Of a DNA stretch of 64,000 nucleotides, positions 34,501-45,589 are shown piece by piece. The DNA comes from Beroe forskalii (taxonomy: Eukaryota; Ctenophora; Nuda; Beroida; Beroidae), in the NCBI GenBank assembly GCA_011033025.1, contig WFMF01000185.1, positions 1-64,000 of the forward strand, given 5' to 3'. Position 1 is the first letter of the stretch; every line of letters starts with the position of its first letter. The notes under the pieces are model-generated. The model saw nothing but the letters and a program-made list of their open reading frames with translations. It had not been told where the DNA came from and did no database searches. The position numbers and the translations under genes are program-made.

Positions 34501-35934
34501 AGGTGTTTGGACCCTAAAATGATGGTCATTTTTCACGATAAATTTTAAGGGACTTATAGGGGTCTGCAAACATAGTTTTCTCTGTTAATGATGAATATAA
34601 ACTGTTGTTAAGATTTCCCGACCAACAAAACAGAAATATTTAAGGTCTGACAATGTTTTTCATTTCATTGAAATTACCCCACTTTTTCAGCATGAACCCT
34701 AAAATGAAGGTTCAAATAATCAAAATTATTTAATTTCTATTTGACTTCTGTTTTCAATATTTTGTGAAACATCCAAGAAAACATTGTTGTTCCACAGCTG
34801 TTATGGATTATAAGCAATTTTCTTTATTTTTTATTCTGTTCCTAAAATATAGGTCAAAGGACCCTAAAATGTGGGTCACTTTTGATCAACAATTTTGAAA
34901 AAAAAATGATACCCTCATTGAAAAAGAAATAGCAGGGATATAATATTTAGGTTCTAATAATGGCATTAGGCTCATTGAAATGTTTTCAAACAAATTCTGG
35001 TTGTAATTTTCGTGTACATGGATTACGTCACTACGATTCAGAAATGGAACACAAAATAATGCCTGTTTTTATTGCAGGAGTTACATAAGAAAATAATCAT
35101 AGCATAGTTTTGTGTCAATTCATCATAAATTACAGAGACTGAAAAAATTTTGCTGCCTAAATTTCAAATATTTTGACTATTTTTCGTACAATTTTTATAA
35201 TTTTTTGGGAAAAATGCATATTTCATGCATTTCATGCATCCTTTCATGTCAAATTTGTGACGTGATGCATTGTTTCATTTTAAATTTACACATTTACATG
35301 CCAAGAACATTGCTGTAATATTTTCAAGTTGATTTCATTGCCAAAAAATGACCAACATTTTAGGGTGCAAGTTCTCATATGTACCATCATTTTAGGGATC
35401 CTCAAAATTTTCAAAATTTACATAAATAAATTTCTTCCCAAGCTTATACAGTTTCAAATTCTCATCTATGAACTGAGATAAGTAGCTGACATGGATTAAG
35501 TTTTCTCTGCAGGTGATTTAACTCATTTATTATGTTACCTTCATTTTAGGGTGCATCATACCACTATTTTAGGGACCTATAACCAAAATTTAACTTTTTT
35601 CAGAAGTAATGCATCAAGTATCAGTGAAAAACATTTTTGACATTCACTTAGATAATACAAAACTTCTTGAACCTACCTTGCAGACTTATCTCCAAAAAAT
35701 AATACACCACTGGGAAAATAAGTTTTCAGGAGCTAAATTTGAAGAAACATTTTCTTCTATAAATTAGTTAAATGTCACAATTGAGCGATTTTTTTTCGAG
35801 GAAATCATCACAGAATCCTAAAGCACCTGCTGAACTGGAAAGAGGAACAAATTTGTTAAAAATAGATCATTGGTTGATTCCTATTTGGCAACCTACATTT
35901 TAGGGGGCGCCATCATTTTAGGGTCCAAACACCT
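34501..35934. mobile_element. TTAA-flanked non-autonomous DNA transposon
   Basis: The 1434-bp element starts AGGTGTTTGGACCCTAAAAT and ends with its complement. TTAA duplications sit at 34497-34500 and 35935-35938. TTAA targets are typical of piggyBac-type transposases, which this copy does not encode. The word ACCCTAAAATG or its complement recurs inside at least eight times. The element ends only 61 bp from the DDX47 stop codon, so it may now supply part of that transcript's 3' end. Confidence 0.88.
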
Positions 35935-35995
35935 TTAAGAAACAGTTATTAATGCTGACATACACACTGATATTCCCTGGTCAAAATATTGATTT

Positions 35996-37351
35996 TCAGA
36001 CTTTATGGCTCTTCTTTTTCTGCTTGCCAGAGGGCAATGGTTTCCTCTTTTTTGCTCTGTAGTTAATATTCTTGTTATTTTCTTCACCATCAGGAGTGTC
36101 TCTAAATTTACCCTTTTTGGTCTGCATATCTTTGAGTTCTGTTTGGGCAATGTGCTTTGATTCATTGATTCTCTGTTGTAAGACCATTGCTTCCTCATCA
36201 ACAACAGGAAATTTTGGGAGCTTTTTCCCAATCAAGAACTCAATCCTCTGATACAATTCAACATCATACTGTGTAACAAATGTAACTGCTTTACCTGACC
36301 TACCAGCACGGGCTGTTCTACCAACTCTGTGAATGTAATCCTTGGAATGAGTAGGAATATCGTAATTTAAGACAACATCTACATGAGGTATGTCCAGACC
36401 TCTACTGGCAACATCAGTTGACACTAAAATGGAAGAATCATTTGATTTGAATTTATTAAGAGAACCCAACCTTTTGTTTTGACTCATTTGCCCATGAAGA
36501 GGAATGGCATTTAGTCCGAGATTCCTGAGTATTATTGAGATTCTGGTGGTGTTTGCACATGTGCTACAGAAAATCATGAATGAATTGCCTGTAAGCTCAT
36601 TCAAAATATGAACTAGGTAACATTCTTTAAACTTTTGAGGAATGAAGATGTAATATTGCTGAAGTTTTTCAACTGTTGAATACTTGTTGGTTATTTCAAC
36701 TTTCACGGGATTTTGCAGAGATGCACGCTGAAGCTTTTGGACTTTCTTTGTCATTGTGGCAGAAAATAGATAAGTGTTGCGTTCTTTTGGAATAATGCTC
36801 AATATCTTATCTACCTCATCTTCAAAATCCATGTTTAGTATCCTATCAGCTTCATCCATGACAAGATATTTCATTGAACGCAAGTTAAAGCCTTTAGTAT
36901 TCTCCAAATGATCCACTAATCTACCTGGTGTGGCAATTACAATGTGAGGCTTCTTTGCAAGCATTATTGATTGAGTCATCATGTCAATCCCACCAATAAT
37001 AACGGCACATTTCACTCCAATTCCAGATCCTAGAGCTTCAAATTGCTCTGATATTTGATAGGCCAATTCTCTGGTGGGTGTTAGAACAAGAGCAAAGAGG
37101 CCCTGTGGTGAATCCAATAAAGATTGCAGTATAGGAAGTGCAAATGCACCAGTTTTACCACTACCAGTTTCAGCAAGGCCAATAACATCTTTACCCTTTA
37201 ATGCCACAGGAATAGCTTCAATCTGGATTTTGCTTGGTTTAGACCAGCCCAATTGTTTGCAGGAAGAACATAGCTCATCCACAACTCCAAGCTCCTCAAA
37301 ACTTAGTGGAGTGATTTCTTCAGATTCTTTGCTTTCAGCCATTTGAGTCAC
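35996..37351 (-). CDS. DDX47: DEAD-box RNA helicase DDX47 (Rrp3 type)
   Basis: The 451-residue intronless frame matches the usual 450-470 length. DDX47/Rrp3 is a nucleolar ATP-dependent RNA helicase needed for 18S rRNA processing. All motifs are present: Q motif (about 18-46), AETGSGKT (60-67), PTREL (92-96), TPGR (141-144), DEAD (166-169), SAT (198-200), [10 protein letters not shown] (311-320) and [11 protein letters not shown] (341-351). The C-terminus ends in a lysine-rich tail, likely for nucleolar targeting. [19 protein letters not shown] and the fit of the first residues support the chosen ATG at 37351. A transposon with TTAA flanks lies just downstream. Other DEAD-box paralogues are less likely because the match to DDX47 runs through the whole protein. 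Confidence 0.94.
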   Translation of the reverse strand: MTQMAESKESEEITPLSFEELGVVDELCSSCKQLGWSKPSKIQIEAIPVALKGKDVIGLAETGSGKTGAFALPILQSLLDSPQGLFALVLTPTRELAYQISEQFEALGSGIGVKCAVIIGGIDMMTQSIMLAKKPHIVIATPGRLVDHLENTKGFNLRSMKYLVMDEADRILNMDFEDEVDKILSIIPKERNTYLFSATMTKKVQKLQRASLQNPVKVEITNKYSTVEKLQQYYIFIPQKFKECYLVHILNELTGNSFMIFCSTCANTTRISIILRNLGLNAIPLHGQMSQNKRLGSLNKFKSNDSSILVSTDVASRGLDIPHVDVVLNYDIPTHSKDYIHRVGRTARAGRSGKAVTFVTQYDVELYQRIEFLIGKKLPKFPVVDEEAMVLQQRINESKHIAQTELKDMQTKKGKFRDTPDGEENNKNINYRAKKRKPLPSGKQKKKSHKV

Positions 37352-37636
37352 CTCAAATTTGATTGTATAAAAGTATCATAATTCATAAAAAATACATGAT
37401 ACCCATTAAATCGTCGAATATCAGATGATTAGATACTTAAATATAAACCTAGGAATCCTATTCCTTTATCATAAAATGTTTCGAAAAATGCTAGGTATTA
37501 TGAAAATAGAAGCACACCATATAATTTCCTCAAAATTTTATAATAATAATTAAATTATTAGTATTATTGATATCAAGAGATTACAACTGCAACAAGAGGC
37601 ATATATATCACTATTGTATAAGTATAATTAGATACC

Positions 37637-37945
37637 TCCCGTGGCTCAAACTCCAGTGTGATAATTATCGATATATCACTCCTTTATAGGACTACTGAAC
37701 AGTGGCGGAATAATAGAGCAGAATATCGTCAAATAAATTGTTGATTTTATGAAGGAGCACTCGATAATCTATAAAAACGTTGAATTCAGACGAGGGTCGT
37801 CAGACCCGAGTGGTAGGGAGTACTGTTTTGTCGGGTAATAATACACTAACAAACTTGGATCGTGTGATATCGAAAATTGTCAAACTCGGCTGACGCCTCG
37901 TGTGATAATTTTCGATATAACACTCCCATTCGTTTGTTAATCGTA
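37637..37945. repeat. Dispersed palindromic repeat, copy 1
   Basis: It begins CCTCCCGTGGCTCAAACTCC and shares the words GTGATAATTATCGATATATC and TGAAGGAGCACTC with 61420-61560, and GACGAGGGTCGTCAGACCCG with about 57165-57185 and 57497. The distal part (37848-37938) has an outer stem AACAAAC/GTTTGTT around one hairpin with stem ATATCGAAAATT and a loop AACTCGGCTGACGCCTCGTG, like the cloverleaf family. Confidence 0.7.
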
Positions 37946-38350
37946 CATTAGATACACTTGATTTTGATCCCTTTTTGCGGATTGAAATCACTCTCAGGGT
38001 TTTCATTTGCTCAGGAAAAACACCTTGCTGGAAAGATTTGTTAATGATCATAGCAAGTATGCCTGCAAATTTATGTTAATTATTCACGATTTTCAATGCA
38101 TCAATTTTCAAATCTCTGGTAGCCTTGTTCTTGAAGCCGTTCATTGTTTAATTTATATCAGCAGCACTAACAAACTCAAGATACATAGAATCATTGACAG
38201 AACCCTTGAGAAATTGTGGTCAATTTAGTGCTGTATCATTCATGTTGCTTTTTAGATCAGATGCTATGTTAGAAAAGTAGTCATTGAAAGAGTTGGTCAT
38301 GGTCTTTGGACTATTGTACAGCATCATAAGTAGTTTAGACCGTATAGATT
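37946..38350 (-). pseudogene. LINE reverse transcriptase N-terminal fragment
   Basis: Reading on the minus strand gives NSFNDYFSNIASDL, then several stops, then MIINKSFQQGVFPEQMKTLR with VISIRKKG. These are standard steps of the start of a CR1/Jockey-type reverse transcriptase domain. Stops and a missing catalytic region show it is dead. Its upstream side is cut by the 2.4-kb transposon inserted at 38455, and its downstream side by a palindromic repeat. Confidence 0.72.
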
Positions 38351-38454
38351 ATAATATGCAAAATTTCAATGATAATTTGGTTCTCATGGAAAAAGTTGGT
38401 TGTTTGGTCCAATTCGTGGCCACAAACATGGCTGTTGATTGTCGAACAATGCTC

Positions 38455-40853
38455 CATACCTCGAAAAAATATTTTTTTGCATGTATCCTGAGTTTGAAAT
38501 CACAAAGCTGCATATTTTTGCGCAGGCAAATTTTGATTTCATATACAACAAAAATTATACAACAAAAATTCACAGGTGCACGAAATCAATTTCAAAATTT
38601 CCTCTCAGCAGCATCCTAAAAGCTCCCTGCACGTTGAGTTGATTTCTAACAAGTGGAGCAGGGGTCTGGGGGCGGCAGCTCCCAGAAGCCAGACGTTTCC
38701 TATAAATAAATTTGCCGTCTCAATAGGATTTTAACTCTTAATTCTGTCCTGTAAGTTGAGTCGATTGATAACATGCGAAGCAGGGGTCTGGGGGCGACAG
38801 CCCCCATAAGCCAGACGTTTTCTATGAATTAAATTGTCACCTCAATAGGATTTTAACTCTTAATTCTGTCCTGTAAGTTGAGTCGATTGATAACATGTGA
38901 AGCAGGGGTCTGGGGGCGACAGCCCCCAGAAGCCAGACGTTTTCTATGAATAAAATTGTCGCCTCAATAGGATTTTAACTCTTAATTCTGTCCTGTAAGT
39001 TGAGTCGATTGATAACATGTGCAGCAGGGGTCTGGGGGCGACAGCCCCCAGAAGCCAGACGTTTTCTATGAATAAAATTGTCGCCTCAATAGGATTTTAA
39101 CTCTTAATTCTGTCCTGTAAGTTGAGTCGATTGATAACATGTGAAGCAGGGGTCTGGGGGCGACAGCCCCTAAAGTCAGACGTTTTCTATGAATAAAATT
39201 GTCGCCTCAATAGGATTTTAACTCTTTATTCTGTCCTGTAAGTTGAGTCGATTGATAACATGAGAAGCAGGGGTCTGGGGGCGGCAGCCCTCAGAAGCCA
39301 GACGTTTTCCATAAATAAAATTGTCGCCTCAATAGGATTTTAACTCTTTTTGTCCTATAAATTGAGTCGACTGATAACATGTGAAGCAGGGGTCTGGGGG
39401 CGACAGCCCCTAGAAGTCAGACGTTTTCTATGAATAAAATTGTCGCCTTAATAGGATTTCAACTCTTAATTCTGTCCTGTAAGTTGAGTCGATTGATAAC
39501 ATGTGAAGCAGGGGTCTGGGGGCGGCAGCCCCAGAAGCCAGACGTTTTCTAATAAATAAAATTGTCACCTCAATAGGATTATATAACTCTTATTTCTTTA
39601 TTTCAGCGTAATTTAAGATCAAGGTACCTTAGCAAATTTAATGTAGTTAAAATTTCTACAGAGATGAAGATTAAATCCAGTAGATTGGGATCTGGGGGCA
39701 ATTTAATATTATGCACATAGCTTCATCCTGGGTCCAATCCCCCCCTGAATTTTTTAACTCCCCCTTGACAAAACCTCCCCCCTGAATTTTCAAAATCCTC
39801 AATCCCCCCCCTTTTGGCCACCCGCCCCCTGATTTCAAAAATTCGACCAACCCCCCACCAAAAACTTAGACAACTTTCTAAGATATGTCCATTGAAATGT
39901 TTACAATAGAATCAATCGAAACTAAACACTTTATGACAAGATGAAAGTATGTAAACTATGATATGTGGCTGACAGACAAGAAATTTAGTCAATTTTGAGT
40001 TTTAACATATAATATTGCTGATGACTGAAATGGTAATGAAGTTCAATTTTAATGTAAATTAATCCTTGAATATAATAGAGGCTATGAAGTGACACTTGTA
40101 AGGGAATCATTGCATGAAAGCAAGTCTCAGGGATATTGTCAACACAACATTAAAACATAGAAACACATTAAAGTTAAGTTGACTTTACTTGAAAATGGCA
40201 GGGAATTGAAGTATTGTAGTTATTTGGCAGTCGTACAAAAGATATCGGGGGTCTGGGGCGCAGCCCCAGAAGCCAGAGGGTCGGAGAAAAAAATTTTCTC
40301 GCGGAAATAGGATTTTCATCTCAAATTTTGAAATTCTTCTGCCAGATCCCAATCCCCCCCCTTAATTTTTTCACCCCCTCCAGTCCAAGTCCCCCCAGAA
40401 TCGTTTAAATTAGGGCAACCCCCCACCTACCTTATCTGACCCAAAATCTTCATCCCCCCCCCCTTTTCTTAGGGGGGGGATGAAGCTATGTTATGCATAA
40501 AATCGTAATTTTATTCAACGTACAATTTCTATGAATACAATTACTATTTTTTAATACAAATGAGATTTGAAACATGCATAATTGAAACATGCATAATTTT
40601 CATTTCAGTGCTTAAAACATGCACTTTCATTTTCACAGCTAGTGACAAGAATCCCTTGATATGGAAAGTCGATAAATACAAAAAATGCACAATTTTATTT
40701 TTAAAAATGCACATTCGTTTCTAAAATAAAGATTGAGTTCAAGTAATTTTATGCATTTTTGTCTTGAGAGTTCGAAATATCTCAAAACTGCATATTTTGA
40801 AAAGGATTTTGCATGTATCTAGGATGGCCAGGATTAAGTTTTTTCGTGGCATG
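38455..40853. mobile_element. 2.4-kb non-autonomous DNA transposon, copy 2
   Basis: Reverse-oriented relative of 24240-26612 with the same ends. A perfect 8-bp target duplication CAATGCTC flanks it (38447-38454 and 40854-40861). It keeps the about 120-bp array (38640-39590) and the C/G homopolymer tracts near 39740-39860 and 40340-40490. High similarity between two independently inserted copies suggests recent activity driven by a transposase elsewhere. Confidence 0.9.
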
Positions 40854-41029
40854 CAATGCTCTCTCGCTTGCCAGGGTTCTGTCACTGGGGTCCTATAAGC
40901 CTATAATCTGAATCTAGCTTCCACCCACCTCTCAGCCTCCATGGAGGCTAATGGAGGCTTATTTTGGGCAAGTTATGTTAAATTGCAATTATGATAATCT
41001 AAAATGTACCAAAAAGTAGAAATATAACA

Positions 41030-42625
41030 TCACCTTTTCCCCTTTTTTGCTAACCACTGCTCATATGTTAATAAAGCTAAATCCAATTGATCATTAAGAT
41101 GCTTCAAGCATTTTCCATCTTTTGATGGCAATCGATTTATTGTATCTTGAAGTGCAACATTCTTGCATTTTAGTATGCTTTCTGCCATTCTGGTCACCTT
41201 CTCTTCTAATAAAGCATTGGTAACAGGAAAACACATCCAGAAATGGCAAAGAATTTGCGAGGAGTTCAGATAACACAGCCTTATTTCTTCCATAGTTGAA
41301 GAGCCAGGTTTTGGAATGCTATTTGAGCTATTTGTTCTGCTATGATCTGCTATATTCATCAGTGTTTCATAAGCTTTATTAGGTGATATGCATTCATACA
41401 ATTTATGCATGGAAAAGCTTTTAAGTTCACTTTTTGTTTTTTGTAGTGCTTGTATTGTTGCATCTCTTGACTTCATGTAAGTAATTGATTCTCTCTCATC
41501 CTGTTGTGATCTTGATAGATGAAGGGGCAAGTGATTAAGTTTATCAAAATTGACAAGGTCATTTTGGGAAGTCATGGCTTTCAGCTGCTCTTTTTTCACA
41601 ATATCAACAGTTTTACTACAATTCAAATCAGTTTTTTTGAAGTTCTGGCAGATCATAAATCCATGATGGTTATATTTTCTAACCAGTGGCTTTACACCGG
41701 GTTCATCATTAGAGTGCTGCATCATACCATATCCTTCATGATTTAAAAAGTTATTTGGATCTGATATGTCCAATAATGGATCACGATCATCCATTAGTAA
41801 TTTCTGAAGTGATGTTTCCTCATCCTCTTGGGCTAATTCAAGAAAGACATCATTTTTCTGACAATTATTGCTTGACTTATTTTTATGAAAATACTGTGAT
41901 TGAAAGAAAGATGTCCAGAACCCTTTTTCAGTGATTTTGCTAGGCACTAATTCTTGATATCTCCTCTTAATCATTGGGTATGTATGGAAAATACTCTGAA
42001 TGATATCTGGAGTAAGGTTATATTGAATGGCATTACATCCATCTACTTCTGGCCTAGCTTCTGATAGAAATGCAGATGAAATGCCAACAGGCTGCAATTG
42101 ATTTTGCTCAGCTAATAACATTGTCTCAGCCCGAGGAATGGCCCAAAAGTCTTCTGCTGATATGATACCACCACTGACAAGGGTTTTATACATAACAAAC
42201 ATTTCTTCAGAGCTCTGTAAAATCTTTTGTTTCATTTCCAATTCTCTACTTATTTGTTTTTTAGAGGGCTCCTCCTTTGCATTATTCTTCTTGTTTTTAT
42301 TGAGCAACTGTACCAGTATCTCCTTCACTTTCTCACGCTCTGCCTTCTGGAGTTCCACAACAGGGTTATCGAAATGAAAAGTAACTGCTGTATCATCATG
42401 CAAAACCAGTTGGAGCCTTATCTTTGAGGCTGAATCAGGGCTTATTCGCTGGGCTTTTATTTGAGAATATTCATATTGAACAGTAGGAATTGCAGAATTA
42501 TTTATGTGGGTCCAAATAACTCTTTTGATAGTGATAAAAAGCATTCCTGACTCTTTTTTGTATTTAACATTATTTATCTCCAGTAAAACATTCTCTCCAC
42601 AGTTCAACCATGGTAACATCCTCAA
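41030..42625 (-). CDS. GTF2H1: TFIIH core subunit p62
   Basis: The 531-residue intronless frame is close to the 548 residues of the human protein. p62 is a structural subunit of the TFIIH core, which opens DNA in RNA polymerase II initiation and nucleotide excision repair. The N-terminal PH domain (about 1-108) includes ISPDSASKIRLQLVLHDD and binds partners such as TFIIE and XPC in other species. Two BSD domains follow: about 130-165 (SAEDFWA) and about 205-250 (EKGFWTSFFQSQYFHK). PVGISSAFLSEARPEVDGCN between them is strongly conserved in the family. The helical C-terminus anchors other subunits. MRMLPWL may hold the true start at Met1 or Met3. Absence of introns is odd for an animal copy, but the intact frame and full length argue against a dead retrocopy. 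Confidence 0.94.
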   Translation of the reverse strand: MRMLPWLNCGENVLLEINNVKYKKESGMLFITIKRVIWTHINNSAIPTVQYEYSQIKAQRISPDSASKIRLQLVLHDDTAVTFHFDNPVVELQKAEREKVKEILVQLLNKNKKNNAKEEPSKKQISRELEMKQKILQSSEEMFVMYKTLVSGGIISAEDFWAIPRAETMLLAEQNQLQPVGISSAFLSEARPEVDGCNAIQYNLTPDIIQSIFHTYPMIKRRYQELVPSKITEKGFWTSFFQSQYFHKNKSSNNCQKNDVFLELAQEDEETSLQKLLMDDRDPLLDISDPNNFLNHEGYGMMQHSNDEPGVKPLVRKYNHHGFMICQNFKKTDLNCSKTVDIVKKEQLKAMTSQNDLVNFDKLNHLPLHLSRSQQDERESITYMKSRDATIQALQKTKSELKSFSMHKLYECISPNKAYETLMNIADHSRTNSSNSIPKPGSSTMEEIRLCYLNSSQILCHFWMCFPVTNALLEEKVTRMAESILKCKNVALQDTINRLPSKDGKCLKHLNDQLDLALLTYEQWLAKKGKR

Positions 42626-43160
42626 ATGAATTTTTGTTACATAATTAAAAATCTGCTTAGCTAAGCCTACCTCATAAAAAGCTCTTGCAATTTAAACACC
42701 CCAAAACCTGAGGTAGGTATTGTATTGAGGAAGATGCCTGCACACCACTCATCTTGGTGTGACTGACTTAGTATAGATCCTACTGCTCTCTACATTGCAT
42801 TAGGGTTCATGCTGGTGTTCGAGTATGGAGTTCGAGAAAAGTCTTGCAGAAAGATTTCTTTATGATTTGAACACTGAATATCGATTTTATGATCCAAGGA
42901 TAAGATTGGAGAGGGAAGAGACTAAACTGTGAATCATCAGCATTTACCTTGCAGATGCAAAGTCCCCCTTGTTAACTGCAATGAGGTTTTCCATTAGAGT
43001 GGACTCTGCTTTGAAATCACAATTGTTATATGATCAAAGGAATTTGTGTTTGAATCATGGTGTAATGTGCTACAAAATGTAAATTATTTGTTTTATTAAT
43101 TATTTGTTTTATTTTAAAAGCGGATTTACCCATGCTGAATAAACTTACTCCTTAATATAG
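42626..43160. other. Intergenic sequence upstream of GTF2H1
   Basis: Holds the presumed GTF2H1 promoter and, at 42660-42860, the second copy of the dispersed repeat seen at 8091-8290. The rest is AT-rich with no visible gene. Confidence 0.5.
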
Positions 43161-43161
43161 G

Positions 43162-43323
43162 ATAATCAAACACCCTTAGGATACGTTTATATGAATTATC
43201 ACACGAGCGAAGCGAGTGTGATAATTGGAATTATTGCAAAAGCTGAAGGCAAGTGCAATAATTCCAATTATCACTCGAGCCGAAGGCTAGTGTGATAATT
43301 GATATAAACGTATCCTTAGGGTG
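43162..43323. mobile_element. Cloverleaf element, three contiguous hairpins
   Basis: An outer stem (CCTTAGGATACGTTTATAT at 43174-43192 with its complement at 43302-43320) closes three hairpins that abut without spacers: 43194-43226, 43227-43265 and 43266-43300. Loops share a GAAG core (GAGCGAAGCGA, GCTGAAGGC, GCCGAAGGC). Beyond the outer stem the inverted pairing continues (AATCAAACAC on the left), but its right partner GTGTTTGATT is displaced to 44311 by the inserted retroposon. Confidence 0.85.
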
Positions 43324-44300
43324 GGGTCCCTGTGAGCATATGCGCAGCATATATTCTTTATGGGTGGTCTTGTCTCTGGCACTTCTTGTGTCACGAGGCA
43401 GCTAGCGAAGTCCTGTTCCACCCTCCAGCAGCTTCGGTCTGCTAGGTGCACCCCGGGTAACGCTAAGGTTCAGGCAACACTGAGCTGACTCTCATCCAGT
43501 TCAGTGTCCATCTCACCCCACCTCTCTGTCCCCCCCCTGTTTTCACCCTCCTCATCTTACTTCACACCACGCCCCCTTTCCTTGGCTCACTTCTTCCTTC
43601 CCTTGTAACCCCCCTTCTTCCCCAGTTCCCTTGGATCCCTTTTCTTGCTTGCTACTTTCCTCCTCTTCCCCCCTTCAGGCATCTCCCAGAGACTGGTGAT
43701 CTGACACGCAGATTAACACAAGGTATACTATGAGTCACAACTCCACTTTGATCGCAAACAGATGCAAACGAACACACCCAGATCGCACCAAAGTACACCA
43801 CATCTTGTCAAATTCCTTATATAATCAAAAGTCTCAACAACCATCCCTTTCAGGAAACCTTTCAGCAACTCTTCAGGACTACCCTCTCAGGCATAGCATG
43901 AACATGCATCTCTGGCAAGTAAGGTAATTTCATTGCTGTGTGCAGGCGATCCCTGTACGGCTGTGTGTAGGCACTAGCCAATGGAGGACCTGTGCTGGCA
44001 CTTTTAAATTGAGCACATTGTTGCAGCAGTTGGAGCAATAGAGACCCCACATCCTACGTCGTTTCACGAGACAGGGCCGAATGCAGTCATCACAATCATA
44101 TCTCTGCACTAGAGCTATGCTAATGCAGAGACGTACTCACTGGAGTACTAAATATGATTACTGCTCGCATACCACCAAGGAACCATGTCGGCCAATGTTT
44201 CCGGAAGGGTATGGTCATATATGTCCTCCAATCCTGTGTGTTGGGGGCACTACGGGGGCTTTAGTAAGCCTTCCGTCAACTATCTATCTATCTATCTATC
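43324..44300 (+). mobile_element. Retroposon with (CTAT)n tail and 13-bp target duplication
   Basis: The insert ends in five to six CTAT repeats and is flanked by TATCCTTAGGGTG (43311-43323 and 44301-44313). A variable-length duplication and microsatellite tail are signatures of non-LTR retrotransposition. Its start, GGGTCCCTGTGAGCATATGC, recurs near 60362, so the family is dispersed. The interior is C-rich (43500-43690) and has no recognisable reverse transcriptase; it may be a SINE-like or internally deleted element. Confidence 0.8.
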
Positions 44301-44313
44301 TATCCTTAGGGTG

Positions 44314-45270
44314 TTTGATTAATCTATTATTTAACGTGAGAACAGGCGGATATTTACACTGGTTTTCCAATAAGAAAGCAAATTTAGAAGCCTTTAGATA
44401 TAAAAATCCTTCAAACTACAGGGCCTGAAATTGAATCTTGAAAATATCAAGCTTCGAAGTGGAAGGGAATCTTACATTAGATGGTAAAGAGTGGCTATGT
44501 ATATTTGAATTTGCCTCAGAAAGTATGAATAAAAACGCAAGTCTGGAGTATTCATAAACTTTGGTCACATCTTTTGATTCAGAAAGGTACTATAAAGTGA
44601 TTGACAATTGAAATGTACAACAACAAAATAGAAAGGACATTTCCGTGTAAGTGTGCAATGCCGTAACGGATGCATGCATCGGCAAATTGCGTTCGGTGGC
44701 ATTTGTTTAAAATGTAAAGATGTAAGAAGGGAAACATGATTCAAGCAAGCAAAATTTCACCAACGTGTACAACAAGTATACAAAACACCAAAACAAGAAA
44801 CCTTTACGCCAAAGCAAGAGAATAAATGTGTATATGCTCATGTATCGTTATTTATACAAGTAGTGAGGGTAAGTGGTCCTTGTGGCACATGCATGCGCGG
44901 CTCATATAATGACTACTGAGTATACATACTCATTAAATCAAAACAAGATAACATGATAATGTATACACTGATTTATTGTAATGGAGTGAGAGCAAGTGGT
45001 CTTCAAGTTTTACTGGCACATGCATGCGCAGCTGAATAACCAAGTGACAACCAGGGATTTGGAGGACATATTATATATGCATGACCTGTATTGAATAATT
45101 TTCAATGAATTGATATCTCACTGCTCATGGCTGGAACAATACCAAAGGTGCAGCTGTCTGAAGAGAGAAGCTTGCAGTATGCAACTATGTAGGTCTTGCA
45201 CATAAAATAGGTGATTCAACAGTATATATTTGCTATTTGAAACCAGGAATTATGTCATTTTCACTTTCTC
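44314..45270. other. Intergenic sequence with a short direct duplication
   Basis: AT-rich. A segment with GTGAGGGTAAGTGGTC and GGCACATGCATGCGCGGCT at about 44863-44905 is repeated in diverged form at about 44985-45035. No gene was seen. Confidence 0.4.
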
Positions 45271-45273
45271 AGT

Positions 45274-45510
45274 TAGGTGCCCATAACGTTCGTCAGTCAA
45301 TGGAATGGAATTGGTCGATTGATCAACTTCATTTGATTGACTGATGTGTTTTAAATAGAAAATCTTTGAGATGGTAGGAAAACAACTTAATATTGCTCTT
45401 TTAAACACGATTCAAGTCATTAGGGACCAGTAAAACACATCAGTCGATCAAATAAAGTTGATCAATCGACCAATTCCATTTGATCGACCGACGAATGTTA
45501 CAGGCGCCAT
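45274..45510. mobile_element. Small foldback element
   Basis: Arms of about 75 bp (45274-45350 and 45425-45510) pair imperfectly and share GGAATTGGTCGATTGATCAA and GACTGATGTGTTTTA. The spacer of about 75 bp is unremarkable. It is a MITE or foldback remnant just upstream of the LINE. Confidence 0.75.
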
Positions 45511-45589
45511 AAATTCAATGAACTCATGTTATAGATAACACAAGTAGAAAGTAACCTTACTTGATTAAATAGACAAAGTTGTTACATTA

